From Pantoea brenneri (lineage in GTDB: Bacteria > Pseudomonadota > Gammaproteobacteria > Enterobacterales > Enterobacteriaceae), in NCBI GenBank assembly GCA_002095305.1, contig MIEI01000005.1, positions 1 to 64,000 of the forward strand: 64,000 nucleotides of DNA, written 5' to 3'. A program made the translations under genes and the position numbers. How positions within the stretch are numbered: position 1 is the first letter of the stretch; each line of letters starts with the position of its first letter. The notes under the pieces are model-generated. The model worked only from the letters and a program-made list of their open reading frames with translations. It made no database searches and was not told where the DNA came from. Positions 9,624-17,878 of the stretch are shown in pieces.

Positions 9624-10955
9624 ATGCTACCTTTTTTATCACTTTTTTGGGTGCTGGCAGGAATTGTTATCCTGGTTGTGCTTAACCTGAAATATAAAGT
9701 CCATAATATATTTTCTTTACTGATTGCCGGAATATTTGTCGCCATTATGGTCGGCATTCCGTTAGAAAAAGTGGTTACGGTTATTCAGCAGGGGATTGGT
9801 AGCATTATGGGCCACCTCGCGCTGATTATTATATTCGGCGCGATCATTGGAAAATTCATGACGGAATCAGGGGCCAGCCAGCAAATTGCCGATACCGTTA
9901 TACGCCATTGTGGCACCCGCTATCTCTCCATCGGCCTGATGTTTATAGGGGTGATATTCGGCATCGCAATGTTTTATGAAGTCGCATTCCTGATTGCCAT
10001 GCCATTAGTGATGAACATCGCGGTAAAAGCCAACATTCCTTACATGAAGCTGGTGATCCCGACGGTAGTGGGGGCCACGATGGGACACAGCCTGTTCCCC
10101 CCACAGCCTGGCCCGATTGCCTTAATCAGTGCGTTCAATGCCGATATCGTCCAGGTTTATCTTTATGGCGTAGTGGTAATTTTGCCCGCCTTATACTGTG
10201 CCGGTATTTTATTACCGAAGTTTCTGCCAGGGATAAATCGCATCCCGCTAAACTCAGTTATTAAGCCGATTGAGGAAATCGATTCGCAGCAGCTTCCCTC
10301 GTTTAAAATCAGTATCCTGATCCCGTTGATTCCGGCCATCCTGATGATTCTGGCTTCGGTGGTCAGGCCGCTGGCGGGTGAAGCGTCGATCCTCACCCAG
10401 GTGTGCAAATTACTTGGCAGCGCAGAAATCAGCATGCTACTGGCGACCTTTACCGCGATTTGGTTTCTCGGTGTTAAACGCGGCATGACGGCAGATGGCA
10501 TTACGCAGCATGTCTCAAAGTCGATTTCTCAGATTGCCAATGTGCTTTTTGTCATCAGCGCCGGCGGCATTCTGAAGCAGGTGATTATCGATTCTGATGT
10601 TGGCGACAGCATTGTTCAGCTGATGAGCCACGTTCCGTTCTCGCCCTTTATTATCGCCTGGTTAATCACTGCCGTTATCCGCATTCTTACCGGGCAAGGC
10701 GCAGTTGCCGCAATCACCTCCGCCGGCATTGTCGCGCCGATGATTGGCGCCTTCGATCTCAATCCCGCCTTAATGGTGCTTGCTGTCGCCTGTGGCAGTA
10801 ACACAATTACCTTGATGTATGACGGCGGCTTTTTGCTGTTTAAAGAGACGTTTGGCATCTCGATGAAGGACACCTTTAAAACCTGGGGATTACTGGAATT
10901 AATTAACTCGGTAGTCGGGCTGGGGATGGTGATGCTGATTAGTCAGTTTATCTGA
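9624..10955 (+). CDS. GntP-family permease (gluconate/sugar-acid:H+ symporter family)
   Basis: Inner-membrane transporter of 443 residues with about 12 hydrophobic helices. The family signatures are clear: GHLALIIIFGAIIGKFMTESG, EVAFLIAMPL, HSLFPPQPGPI and the C-terminal TGQGAVAAITSAGIVAPM. Members carry gluconate, idonate, fructuronate or related acids; this one is not close enough to any named E. coli protein for a symbol. The ATG at 9624 follows TGAGG with good spacing. No kinase or dehydratase gene is adjacent, so the substrate cannot be read from context. A hairpin follows the stop. Confidence 0.9.
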   Translation: MLPFLSLFWVLAGIVILVVLNLKYKVHNIFSLLIAGIFVAIMVGIPLEKVVTVIQQGIGSIMGHLALIIIFGAIIGKFMTESGASQQIADTVIRHCGTRYLSIGLMFIGVIFGIAMFYEVAFLIAMPLVMNIAVKANIPYMKLVIPTVVGATMGHSLFPPQPGPIALISAFNADIVQVYLYGVVVILPALYCAGILLPKFLPGINRIPLNSVIKPIEEIDSQQLPSFKISILIPLIPAILMILASVVRPLAGEASILTQVCKLLGSAEISMLLATFTAIWFLGVKRGMTADGITQHVSKSISQIANVLFVISAGGILKQVIIDSDVGDSIVQLMSHVPFSPFIIAWLITAVIRILTGQGAVAAITSAGIVAPMIGAFDLNPALMVLAVACGSNTITLMYDGGFLLFKETFGISMKDTFKTWGLLELINSVVGLGMVMLISQFI

Positions 10956-10956
10956 T

Positions 10957-10976
10957 GCTGGGTTGCAAATCCCAGC
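10957..10976 (+). terminator. Hairpin after GntP-family gene
   Basis: GCTGGG/CCCAGC with an 8-nt loop directly after the stop, then CGGATTGTTT. A larger, long-loop stem (TTCCCGGCC / GGCCGGGAA) lies at 11003-11043. Either may terminate; neither has a strong T-tract. Confidence 0.45.
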
Positions 10977-11043
10977 CGGATTGTTTATGCGTTAATATTC
11001 ACTTCCCGGCCAGCAGGTGTGTTCTCAACCAGCCGGCCGGGAA

Positions 11044-11443
11044 AGGTGTCGGCGGCCGCTGTGATGCCTGTTATGCATGACAAGAACAGTACGGAAAAGT
11101 CATCACATTGTGCATTTTGAACGCCGACACGAAAAACTTATCTGGAAATAATTTGCTGGAAGCACCCGGTTTAAACAGGCGGGAAAACCTGATCTGGCGG
11201 CATAAAATAAGAGTCGTTTTTTTCTAAATTATTGAAAGATCTGGAGATATATGCTGAATTTAACCTGCGCTAAAGAGATTGTTGCGTGTTATGCAATTCT
11301 TGTAGCCGATGTTAAAACGGTTCGCGTGAATTTTGTTATGCCTTTTATTCTGATAATTACGAAATGTAATGTGAGGTTATGTCGCTTTAGAAAATCACCG
11401 ATGTCATGATATTTTCTGTTTTTTATATAATGACAAATTCGCT
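11044..11443. other. A+T-rich leader region upstream of fliB
   Basis: Low-G+C stretch. A TATAAT hexamer at 11426-11431 lies only 13 bases before the fliB ATG, so if used it would give a nearly leaderless message; no good -35 is seen. A short open frame (11251-11409) is listed separately. No FliA-type promoter could be confirmed. Confidence 0.45.
11251..11409 (+). CDS. Possible 52-residue small ORF upstream of fliB
   Basis: ATG preceded by CTGGAGATAT, a reasonable ribosome binding site, followed by 52 codons beginning MLNLTCAKEIVACYAILV and a hydrophobic middle (FVMPFILIIT). No family recognised. It is short and in A+T-rich DNA, so it could easily be chance. Confidence 0.2.
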   Translation: MLNLTCAKEIVACYAILVADVKTVRVNFVMPFILIITKCNVRLCRFRKSPMS

Positions 11444-12661
11444 ATGCAACTTCATAAAATCATCATACCCGCTTTCTTCAACAGGTTTCAGTGTGTAGGG
11501 CCAGAGTGCTTAATATTGTGCTGTAGGGGTTGGGCCGTAATTATTGATGAAAAAACGCATCAAAAATATATCTCATCTTCACATTCCAAAATTTCAAAGA
11601 TAGCGAAGGAAAACCTTATTCTCAGGAATAAAGGGGAGAATGATTACTCAATTATTAAGATGAATGAAAAGGGGGAGTGTCCGTTCCTTAATGAAAATAA
11701 GCTGTGTATGGTACACCAGGATCTAGGCGAGAGTGCGCTATCGTATACCTGCAGTTCTTACCCACGGATTAGAAAATGTTTTTATGATCAGACTCGCCAT
11801 ATTATGTCGCTCTCATGCCCGGAAGTCGTTCGGCTTGTACTTTTTGATCCGGATGCGATGGTGGTACAGCAGGAGGAAAGACAACTGACAGAGTATGAAA
11901 CTCACCTTGTTGAACAACGCCCATCGGTCACGCAGGCCGAAAAAGTGGTCCATCTTTTTGCCTGGAATTTAATAAAGTCGCCTGCTGTTAAAATTGAAGA
12001 GAATTTAATGGCGCTGACACAATTTATTTTATATCTGCAAAGTATCAACTTCGATTTGCAGAATCATTTAACCGATGTTGAAAACGTCTATGAAGCATTG
12101 CTGGCAGAGTTACAAGGCGGTATATCTTTGCTGGGACCAGGCAATCTAACCCGTGCAAACGCAATACGGTATCTGGCGCTATCCGCAATGGGCAAATTTT
12201 TCGCTAAAAATTCTACACGAGACAGGTTCATTATTAATGAACATCAAGCCGTTATGGAATATTTGGGATACGCAAACCAAAATGATCCCAGTATACTTGA
12301 TGCCAAATTCGAAAAAATCAACCAGCAGTGGCAAATGTTATGCAGGGAATCATGTCTGTCAGAGCCCTATGTATTACGAAACTACCTGCTGTGTAAACTT
12401 TATAGCACTTATTTTCCCGCTAACAGTATGGCGACCATCATGCATCAGTTGTATCGCATTGTTCTGGATTTTTTCTATATGAAAACCGTACTTAGCGTAA
12501 AATCGATGCAGGAAGATATCGACCAGAAGGCCGTGATGAAAACCCTCGCGAGCCTTTCAGCTTATACGATGCACGATGAAAACATTAATGATCGCATGGA
12601 CACTGCGATTGATATAATTAACAGCGATGACAAATTCTCTTGTCTATTACTTATTGGATAA
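11444..12661 (+). CDS. fliB: Flagellin lysine-N-methylase FliB-like protein
   Basis: FliB methylates surface lysines of flagellin in Salmonella. The 405-residue protein has the family's N-terminal cysteine cluster: FQCVGPECLILCCRGW, then CPFLNENKLCMVHQDLGE and SYTCSSYPR, followed by MSLSCPEVVRL. The rest is a poorly conserved helical region. Unlike Salmonella, where fliB sits beside fliC, no flagellar gene is in this window. The gene and its flanks are visibly richer in A+T than all neighbours, with codons such as ATA, AGG and AAA common, which suggests horizontal acquisition. Family is well supported by the cysteine pattern; the target protein is inferred. Confidence 0.85.
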   Translation: MQLHKIIIPAFFNRFQCVGPECLILCCRGWAVIIDEKTHQKYISSSHSKISKIAKENLILRNKGENDYSIIKMNEKGECPFLNENKLCMVHQDLGESALSYTCSSYPRIRKCFYDQTRHIMSLSCPEVVRLVLFDPDAMVVQQEERQLTEYETHLVEQRPSVTQAEKVVHLFAWNLIKSPAVKIEENLMALTQFILYLQSINFDLQNHLTDVENVYEALLAELQGGISLLGPGNLTRANAIRYLALSAMGKFFAKNSTRDRFIINEHQAVMEYLGYANQNDPSILDAKFEKINQQWQMLCRESCLSEPYVLRNYLLCKLYSTYFPANSMATIMHQLYRIVLDFFYMKTVLSVKSMQEDIDQKAVMKTLASLSAYTMHDENINDRMDTAIDIINSDDKFSCLLLIG

Positions 12662-13233
12662 CCCGTCTGCAGAGAGTCAGTCATCGTTCGTTATTGCTGG
12701 CAGAGCATGTTTCAGGGGTGAGTTTCCGTCAGCAAGCCTTTTCCCTGCGGTCATTGCCCCGCCTGAAACAGTCAATGTTATTGACTGTATTGACGCCGGC
12801 AGACGGTTGAAATCAACACACTCAAGCTGGTTCATTTGATATTGCCAGATCTAATTTGAGGTGTGCAGCTGAAAGGCCAGTGATTCGGTTTCTGGAGCAG
12901 AAAGCCTGCTCCTTGAGGCTGAAGCCGGGATTACGATCAGGCGTAATCCGACACGCGCAACCGGCTAAAGCTGGTGCCTGAAAAAACACAATTTAAGCGT
13001 CTGAAGGTTCACCATAAAGTTTGCTAGCAATCCTGAAGACATTAACTTCACCCGGTATTGCAATCTATCCTGGTAGAGTTCTTACTGAGCGTATTATTTC
13101 AGCAGCAAAATAAATAGCTGGGTGACATTCAGGATTTATTTTGCGAACCCAAATCCGACCTCAGACTGGCGCTTTGCTTGATACCAGCTTAAACAGCGCC
13201 GCCACTTTATCGCCACATCCATAGTCAGAAAGC
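12662..13233. other. Non-coding stretch between fliB and tRNA-Ile2
   Basis: No supported gene. Two clean stem-loops: CAGTCAAT/ATTGACTG with a 3-nt loop at 12769-12787, which could end the fliB message, and GGATTACG/CGTAATCC with a 6-nt loop at 12928-12949. Neither has a T-tract. No direct repeat of the tRNA 3' end (an integration scar) was noticed. Confidence 0.5.
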
Positions 13234-13257
13234 AAAAAAGCCACCTCAAAGGTGGCT
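13234..13257 (-). terminator. Terminator of the tRNA-Ile2 gene
   Basis: On the minus strand AGCCACCT/AGGTGGCT forms an 8-bp stem with a 3-nt loop followed by a T-run (complement of 13234-13238), about 30 bases past the tRNA 3' end. Confidence 0.85.
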
Positions 13258-13285
13258 CTAATACGCTGATTTAACAACTTAAATT

Positions 13286-13361
13286 TGGTGGCCCCTGCTG
13301 GGTTTGAACCAGCGACCAAGCGATTATGAGTCGCCTGCTCTAACCACTGAGCTAAGGGGCC
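13286..13361 (-). tRNA. ileX: tRNA-Ile2 (anticodon CAT, lysidine-modified)
   Basis: A 76-nt cloverleaf on the minus strand with acceptor GGCCCCT/AGGGGCC, D-arm TTAGCTCAGTGGTTAGAGC, anticodon loop CTCATAA, T-arm GGTTCAAACCC and an encoded CCA. It matches E. coli ileX almost base for base, whose CAT anticodon is changed to lysidine by TilS so that it reads AUA as isoleucine rather than AUG. Its place near mug and rpoD also matches E. coli ileX. Confidence 0.95.
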
Positions 13362-13373
13362 AGCGGAGCGGGG

Positions 13374-13402
13374 ATTATAAAGTATCTCTTCTGAGCGATC
13401 CA
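13374..13402 (-). promoter_or_regulatory. Promoter of tRNA-Ile2
   Basis: A perfect TATAAT (minus strand, 13379-13374) with a G+C-rich discriminator (CCCCGCTCCGC) just before the tRNA, as usual for stringently controlled stable-RNA promoters. The -35 (TGGATC, 17 bp upstream) is a weak match. Confidence 0.6.
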
Positions 13403-13551
13403 GCACTCAGCCACCGGTTGCTGAAATAAGCAGCAAGCTTTTAATTGCTGATTTCTATAACAAATATCCTGATAAACCGTAACAGGGTCTCAAACTGGTA
13501 CGGCAGGATGCCGCCGTACCCTCATCAAAAACGCCCTGACGGGTAGCGGAA

Positions 13552-14343
13552 TCAGCTCTGGTGGTAGCGCGTAGCGGATTTATTACGCGACAGGTGAGGC
13601 ACCATAGTGCCGCGTGCGCGATCGTAATCCTGCCACATCTGCAGATCTTCCAGCGGTGGAATCGTTACCGCTTCCTTGTTGTCGAGGCCCGCCAGCGCCG
13701 CATCGACCATTTCATCGACTTCCATCAGCATTTCGGCAGGGATGGTGTTGATCGGCTGGCCGGCACGGTCAAAAATCTCGGTACGGGTTGCGCCAGGCAG
13801 CACTGCCTGCACCTGCACACCGCTGTCAGCAAGCTCACGCTGCATCGCACGCGTTAGCGTCAGTACGTAAGATTTAGTGGCATTGTAGGCACCGTTGAAC
13901 ATCTCATGCACCAGTGCCAGCACCGAGGCAATATTAATAATGATGCCGTTGCCACGCGCTTTGAAGACCCGGGCAGCGGCCTGCGCCAGCCGGGTGGGCG
14001 TCACGATATTTAACGTCAGCATGGTATTGATGCGGTTGATGTCCGCCTCAAGGAACTCTCCCTCCACGCTCATACCCGCGTTGTTCAGCAGCAGTGTAAT
14101 GCTGGCATTAGTGACCAGTTCAGACTCTACCCGCTGCACATCCTGTTCACTGGTTAAATCAGCAGCCAACACCTTAACCTGAATAGCGTGCTGCTCACTC
14201 AGTAGCGCCGCCAGCTGGTTCAGACGCGATTCGTCGCGTGCCACCAGAATCAGATCGTAACCGCGTGCAGCCAGTCGTTTTGCATAAGTTGCGCCGATGC
14301 CGCTGGACGCACCGGTTATTAACGCCGTACCTGATGTTGACAT
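13552..14343 (-). CDS. Short-chain dehydrogenase/reductase (SDR) family oxidoreductase
   Basis: Cytoplasmic NAD(P)-dependent oxidoreductase of 263 residues, classical SDR. The cofactor motif TGASSGIG starts at residue 10, NNAG is at 87-90, and the catalytic residues are Ser140, Tyr153 and Lys157 (YNATK). The arginine near the end of strand 2 (VARDESR) points to NADP preference. Substrate unknown. It diverges from a TetR gene, with a perfect inverted repeat next to its start codon, so it is very likely the regulator's main target. This pair is not found at this place in E. coli. Confidence 0.88.
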   Translation of the reverse strand: MSTSGTALITGASSGIGATYAKRLAARGYDLILVARDESRLNQLAALLSEQHAIQVKVLAADLTSEQDVQRVESELVTNASITLLLNNAGMSVEGEFLEADINRINTMLTLNIVTPTRLAQAAARVFKARGNGIIINIASVLALVHEMFNGAYNATKSYVLTLTRAMQRELADSGVQVQAVLPGATRTEIFDRAGQPINTIPAEMLMEVDEMVDAALAGLDNKEAVTIPPLEDLQMWQDYDRARGTMVPHLSRNKSATRYHQS

Positions 14344-14356
14344 AATTTACTCCTCG

Positions 14357-14399
14357 TATGATGGTCGTCATAATTCACACCAATATGACGACCATCATA
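14357..14399. promoter_or_regulatory. Probable TetR operator: perfect 16-bp inverted repeat
   Basis: TATGATGGTCGTCATA (14357-14372) and its exact reverse complement (14384-14399) are separated by 11 bases. Each half is itself an imperfect palindrome (TATGA....TCATA), so two regulator dimers could bind. The site lies in the gap between the divergent SDR and TetR genes, 14 bases from the SDR start, where it would block transcription. Binding by the adjacent TetR protein is inferred. Confidence 0.75.
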
Positions 14400-14481
14400 T
14401 GCGCCGTCAAGCTGGAATATGATGAGCGTAATAATTACTATAATAGCCAGAAGCAACGCATCTGAAACCGCAGGAGAGGAT

Positions 14482-15066
14482 ATGGAGAAGCAGACCAGCA
14501 AAGCGCATACGCGGCAGCGTATCCTGAGTGAGGCTGCGCGAGTTATGCGTGAAACCGGCACCGAGGGCATTGGTGTGGCGGCTCTGATGAAGCGGGTTGG
14601 CCTGACGCACGGCGGCTTTTATGCGCATTTTGCCTCACGCGAGGAACTGGTACAGGAGGTGCTTAAGCATATGTTTGCCGAGGCGGGCAGTTTTGCGCCA
14701 GCGGATCAGGTGACCCAGCCAGGCCAACGGTTAGCCGGATTTATTGATACCTACCTTTCCGAGACGCATCGCAATACCCCAGCGGAAGGATGCCCAATCG
14801 CTGCGCTGGTGAGCGAAGTCGCGCATCTGCCTGAACAGACCCGCTCTATTTTTACGCAGGGTATCGATGCGCTGCATGACGGCCTGGCGCAGCTGCTGCG
14901 CGAGCTGGAGCGTGAAGATGCGGATGCGCTGGCATCCAGTATGCAGGCCGAGATGGTCGGGGCGCTGGCGCTGGCGCGTGCCTGCCCGGACGCGAAGCAT
15001 GCCGGTCAGCTGTTACAGCGCAGCCGTGACGCCCTGAAGCAGCGCGCCGGACTGGTGGCAGCATGA
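14482..15066 (+). CDS. TetR/AcrR-family transcriptional regulator
   Basis: 194-residue repressor-type protein. Residues ~10-55 form the TetR helix-turn-helix (TRQRILSEAARVMRETG ... KRVGLTHGGFYAHFASREEL); the rest is the ligand-binding helical domain, with EGCPIAALVSEVA typical of one common subgroup. The ATG at 14482 follows AGGAGAGG; an in-frame upstream ATG at 14419 would place the coding region closer to the operator and lacks such a site. It diverges from the SDR gene and overlaps mug by 4 bp. Ligand unknown. Confidence 0.9.
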   Translation: MEKQTSKAHTRQRILSEAARVMRETGTEGIGVAALMKRVGLTHGGFYAHFASREELVQEVLKHMFAEAGSFAPADQVTQPGQRLAGFIDTYLSETHRNTPAEGCPIAALVSEVAHLPEQTRSIFTQGIDALHDGLAQLLRELEREDADALASSMQAEMVGALALARACPDAKHAGQLLQRSRDALKQRAGLVAA

Positions 15067-15575
15067 TTGAGCACAGTATCCGCGACATCATCAGCGCCAA
15101 TCTGAACGTCCTGTTCTGTGGCATTAATCCGGGTCAGTCAACCGCACATCAGGGCTATCACTTTGCCCATCCCGGCAATCGCTTCTGGAAAGTGATCCAT
15201 CTGGCCGGTTTTACTCAACAGCTGCTTAAACCGGAAGAGGAGCAGCGGTTAACCGAGACGGGATGTGGCATCACCATGCTGGTTGAGCGTCCAACCGTGC
15301 AGGCGAGTGAGTTAGCGCCGGATGAATTACGCGATGGCGGCAAGCGCCTGATTGAAAAGGTGCTGCATTACCAGCCCGCGGCCCTGGCGATTCTGGGTAA
15401 AGATGCCTTCCGGCGCGCCTTTCAGCAGAGCAAAGTGGAATGGGGTAAACAGCCGATAGCGATCGGTAAAACGGCGGTGTGGGTACTGCCGAATCCCAGT
15501 GGACTGAATCGCGCTTCACTGGATGAGATGGTTGAAGCCTATCGACAGCTCCATAACGCATTGCAGGCGGGTTAA
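15063..15575 (+). CDS. mug: G/U mismatch-specific DNA glycosylase
   Basis: Mug removes uracil or ethenocytosine mispaired with guanine during base-excision repair. 170 residues (E. coli 168), with the catalytic motif GINPG near residue 20 and the minor-groove-inserting NPSGLNR near residue 143. Its ATG overlaps the preceding TetR stop (ATGA), so it may be read partly from the tetR promoter. Convergent with rpoD, as in E. coli, with a shared terminator between. Confidence 0.95.
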   Translation: MIEHSIRDIISANLNVLFCGINPGQSTAHQGYHFAHPGNRFWKVIHLAGFTQQLLKPEEEQRLTETGCGITMLVERPTVQASELAPDELRDGGKRLIEKVLHYQPAALAILGKDAFRRAFQQSKVEWGKQPIAIGKTAVWVLPNPSGLNRASLDEMVEAYRQLHNALQAG

Positions 15576-15624
15576 AACCGACGGTAACAGCAGGGCAGGG
15601 CGGTTATTGCTAAACGACAGACAT

Positions 15625-15651
15625 AAAAAACCCCGGCGTGCCGGGGTTTTT
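15625..15651. terminator. Bidirectional terminator between mug and rpoD
   Basis: AAAAAACCCCGGC-GT-GCCGGGGTTTTT: a strong G+C stem flanked by A- and T-runs, working for both convergent genes. Confidence 0.9.
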
Positions 15652-15658
15652 GTCTGAC

Positions 15659-17503
15659 TTAATCGTCGAGGAAGCTGCGCAGCACTTCCGAACGGCTCGG
15701 ATGGCGCAGTTTACGCAGTGCTTTGGCTTCAATCTGACGAATACGCTCACGCGTCACGTCGAACTGTTTGCCCACTTCTTCCAGCGTATGGTCAGTGTTC
15801 ATGTCGATGCCGAAACGCATGCGCAGCACTTTCGCTTCACGTGCGGTCAGGCCAGCCAGCACGTCGTGGGTCGCAGAACGCAGACTTTCTGAGGTAGCAG
15901 AGTCCAGCGGCAGCTCCAGCGTGGTGTCTTCGATAAAATCGCCCAGATGCGAATCTTCATCATCACCAATCGGCGTCTCCATTGAGATCGGCTCTTTAGC
16001 GATTTTCAGCACTTTGCGAATCTTATCTTCTGGCATCAGCATACGCTCAGCCAGTTCTTCCGGCGTCGGTTCACGGCCCATTTCCTGCAGCATCTGGCGC
16101 GAAATACGGTTGAGCTTGTTGATGGTCTCAATCATATGCACCGGAATACGGATGGTACGTGCCTGGTCAGCGATAGAGCGGGTGATTGCCTGACGGATCC
16201 ACCAGGTCGCATAGGTCGAGAATTTGTAACCACGGCGATATTCAAACTTATCAACCGCTTTCATCAGGCCGATATTACCTTCCTGAATCAGGTCGAGGAA
16301 CTGCAGACCACGGTTGGTATATTTCTTCGCAATCGAAATAACCAGACGCAGGTTTGCTTCCACCATCTCTTTCTTCGCGCGACGCGCTTTCGCTTCACCG
16401 ATCGACATGCGACGGTTGATATCTTTTACCTGCTCAATGGTCAGGCCGGTCTCTTCTTCGATCTGCGCCAGTTTCTGCAGAGAACGCATAACGTCATCCT
16501 GCACTTCCAGCAGCTTTTCAGACCACGGCTTGTTCATCGCCAGCGCCGCTTTGAACCAGCTTTCGTTGGTTTCATTGCCGGTGAACAGGGTAATGAAGTT
16601 TTTCTTCGGCATTTTGCACAGTTCGATACACAGCTTCATGATCAAACGTTCCTGAGTACGGACACGTTCCATCATTTCGCGCATGTTGTTCACCAGGTAA
16701 TCGAACTGCTTCGGTACCAGGCGGAACTGTTTGAAGACGTCAGAGAGGTTCTGGATTTCGGCAACGGCATCAGCGTGGCTGCGGCCTTTGCTCTTAATCA
16801 CATTGCGGGTGGTTTCATACTGCTTACGCAGGTCAGAAAACTTCTCGCGCGCCAGTTCCGGGTCGATAGAGTTATCGTCGTCGGAGCTGTCATCGTCGCT
16901 CTCTTCATCTTCTTCTTCATCGTCAACACGATCGGCTTCAGAAAGCTCAGAGCCCACGTGCGTTGCCGTAGGGGCCAGATCTTCTTCCGCGTTAGGATCG
17001 ACGAAACCGGTGATCAGATCGGACAGGCGTGATTCGCCTGCTTCAACTTTGTCGTACTGATCCAGCAGGTAAGTAATCGCCTCAGGGTATTCAGCAACGG
17101 AACATTGAACCTGATTGATACCGTCTTCAATACGCTTCGCGATGTCGATTTCGCCTTCGCGCGTCAGCAGTTCGACGGTACCCATTTCACGCATATACAT
17201 GCGGACCGGGTCGGTAGTACGCCCAATTTCAGATTCAACGCTGGATAACACCTGAGCTGCAGCTTCCGCGGCATCTTCGTCAGTATCGGAGCTGTTTTCG
17301 TTCAGCATCAGATCGTCGGCATCCGGGGCTTCTTCAACCACCTGAATACCCATGTCGTTAATCATCTGGATGATGTCTTCGATCTGATCTGAGTCGACGA
17401 TATCTTCCGGCAGATGGTCATTGACCTCAGCATAGGTCAGATAGCCTTGCTCCTTACCACGGGTGACAAGAAGCTTAAGCTGTGACTGCGGGTTTTGCTC
17501 CAT
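15659..17503 (-). CDS. rpoD: RNA polymerase primary sigma factor RpoD (sigma-70)
   Basis: The housekeeping sigma subunit, 614 residues (E. coli 613). Region 1.1 starts [19 protein letters not shown]; an acidic stretch ([14 protein letters not shown], residues ~197-210) lies in the non-conserved region; region 2.4 has [17 protein letters not shown], region 3 [14 protein letters not shown], and region 4.2 the helix-turn-helix [20 protein letters not shown], ending in SFLDD. Last gene of the rpsU-dnaG-rpoD macromolecular-synthesis operon. Confidence 0.98.
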   Translation of the reverse strand: MEQNPQSQLKLLVTRGKEQGYLTYAEVNDHLPEDIVDSDQIEDIIQMINDMGIQVVEEAPDADDLMLNENSSDTDEDAAEAAAQVLSSVESEIGRTTDPVRMYMREMGTVELLTREGEIDIAKRIEDGINQVQCSVAEYPEAITYLLDQYDKVEAGESRLSDLITGFVDPNAEEDLAPTATHVGSELSEADRVDDEEEDEESDDDSSDDDNSIDPELAREKFSDLRKQYETTRNVIKSKGRSHADAVAEIQNLSDVFKQFRLVPKQFDYLVNNMREMMERVRTQERLIMKLCIELCKMPKKNFITLFTGNETNESWFKAALAMNKPWSEKLLEVQDDVMRSLQKLAQIEEETGLTIEQVKDINRRMSIGEAKARRAKKEMVEANLRLVISIAKKYTNRGLQFLDLIQEGNIGLMKAVDKFEYRRGYKFSTYATWWIRQAITRSIADQARTIRIPVHMIETINKLNRISRQMLQEMGREPTPEELAERMLMPEDKIRKVLKIAKEPISMETPIGDDEDSHLGDFIEDTTLELPLDSATSESLRSATHDVLAGLTAREAKVLRMRFGIDMNTDHTLEEVGKQFDVTRERIRQIEAKALRKLRHPSRSEVLRSFLDD

Positions 17504-17655
17504 AAGACGGTATCCACACTTCTGTTAATTAGATTGGTGTCGGTCGGCAGCGAGCCAACAATAGCAGTGAAGGCGTTTAGTTCTTGCCGCTGCCCTCGTC
17601 GCGGCGTGGGCTTTGCCCATCAGTATTCGGCACTTAAGCCGCTTGTATAAACTCG

Positions 17656-17684
17656 GTGCTAATGGCCTGGCTTACTCGCCATTC
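17656..17684. repeat. 29-bp direct repeat, copy 1 (dnaG-rpoD spacer)
   Basis: A 29-base sequence beginning GTGCTAATGGCCTGG and ending CTCGCCATTC occurs here and, identically, at 17789-17817, 133 bases apart. The two copies bracket a palindromic block. Looks like a small dispersed repeat of the bacterial-interspersed type. Confidence 0.8.
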
Positions 17685-17702
17685 TGGTCCCCGGCAGTGC
17701 TC

Positions 17703-17736
17703 GCCTTCCTCACGTACTTCAGTACGCTGCGGAGGC
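17703..17736. repeat. Imperfect palindrome between the direct repeats
   Basis: GCCTTCC....CGTAC-TTCA-GTACG....GGAGGC folds into a long interrupted hairpin. It lies centrally between the two 29-bp repeats and resembles REP/ERIC-type mobile palindromes found in enterobacterial spacers. In RNA it would sit in the dnaG-rpoD junction of the operon transcript. Confidence 0.65.
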
Positions 17737-17788
17737 TGTGCGCTGGCGATAACCAGACTGGCAGCGACGCCGACGGCCTTTAAAATTT

Positions 17789-17817
17789 GTGCTAATGGCC
17801 TGGCTTACTCGCCATTC
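17789..17817. repeat. 29-bp direct repeat, copy 2 (dnaG-rpoD spacer)
   Basis: Exact second copy of the repeat at 17656-17684. Together they occupy most of the 375-base spacer between rpoD and dnaG, where E. coli has internal rpoD promoters and an mRNA processing site. Confidence 0.8.
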
Positions 17818-17878
17818 CGGCCATAAAACGCTTAATCTGTCCTTTCATACATCAGAACGGACAAATCATTAAAAAAGG

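Noticed and set aside
11305-11310. GCCGAT resembling the -10 of a FliA (sigma-28) promoter ahead of fliB
   Set aside because: The required TAAA is about 30 bases upstream instead of 15, so flagellar-type control cannot be claimed.
12627-12839. 70-codon frame overlapping the fliB end
   Set aside because: Overlaps a real gene in another frame, lacks a binding site, and translates the stem-loop region.
13161-13406. Minus-strand frame of 81 codons containing PLAQWLEQATHN
   Set aside because: It is a translation of the tRNA-Ile2 gene and its terminator, a well-known false protein.
16136-17032. 298-codon plus-strand frame opposite rpoD
   Set aside because: Lies wholly within rpoD on the other strand and resembles no family; a shadow of high-G+C coding DNA.
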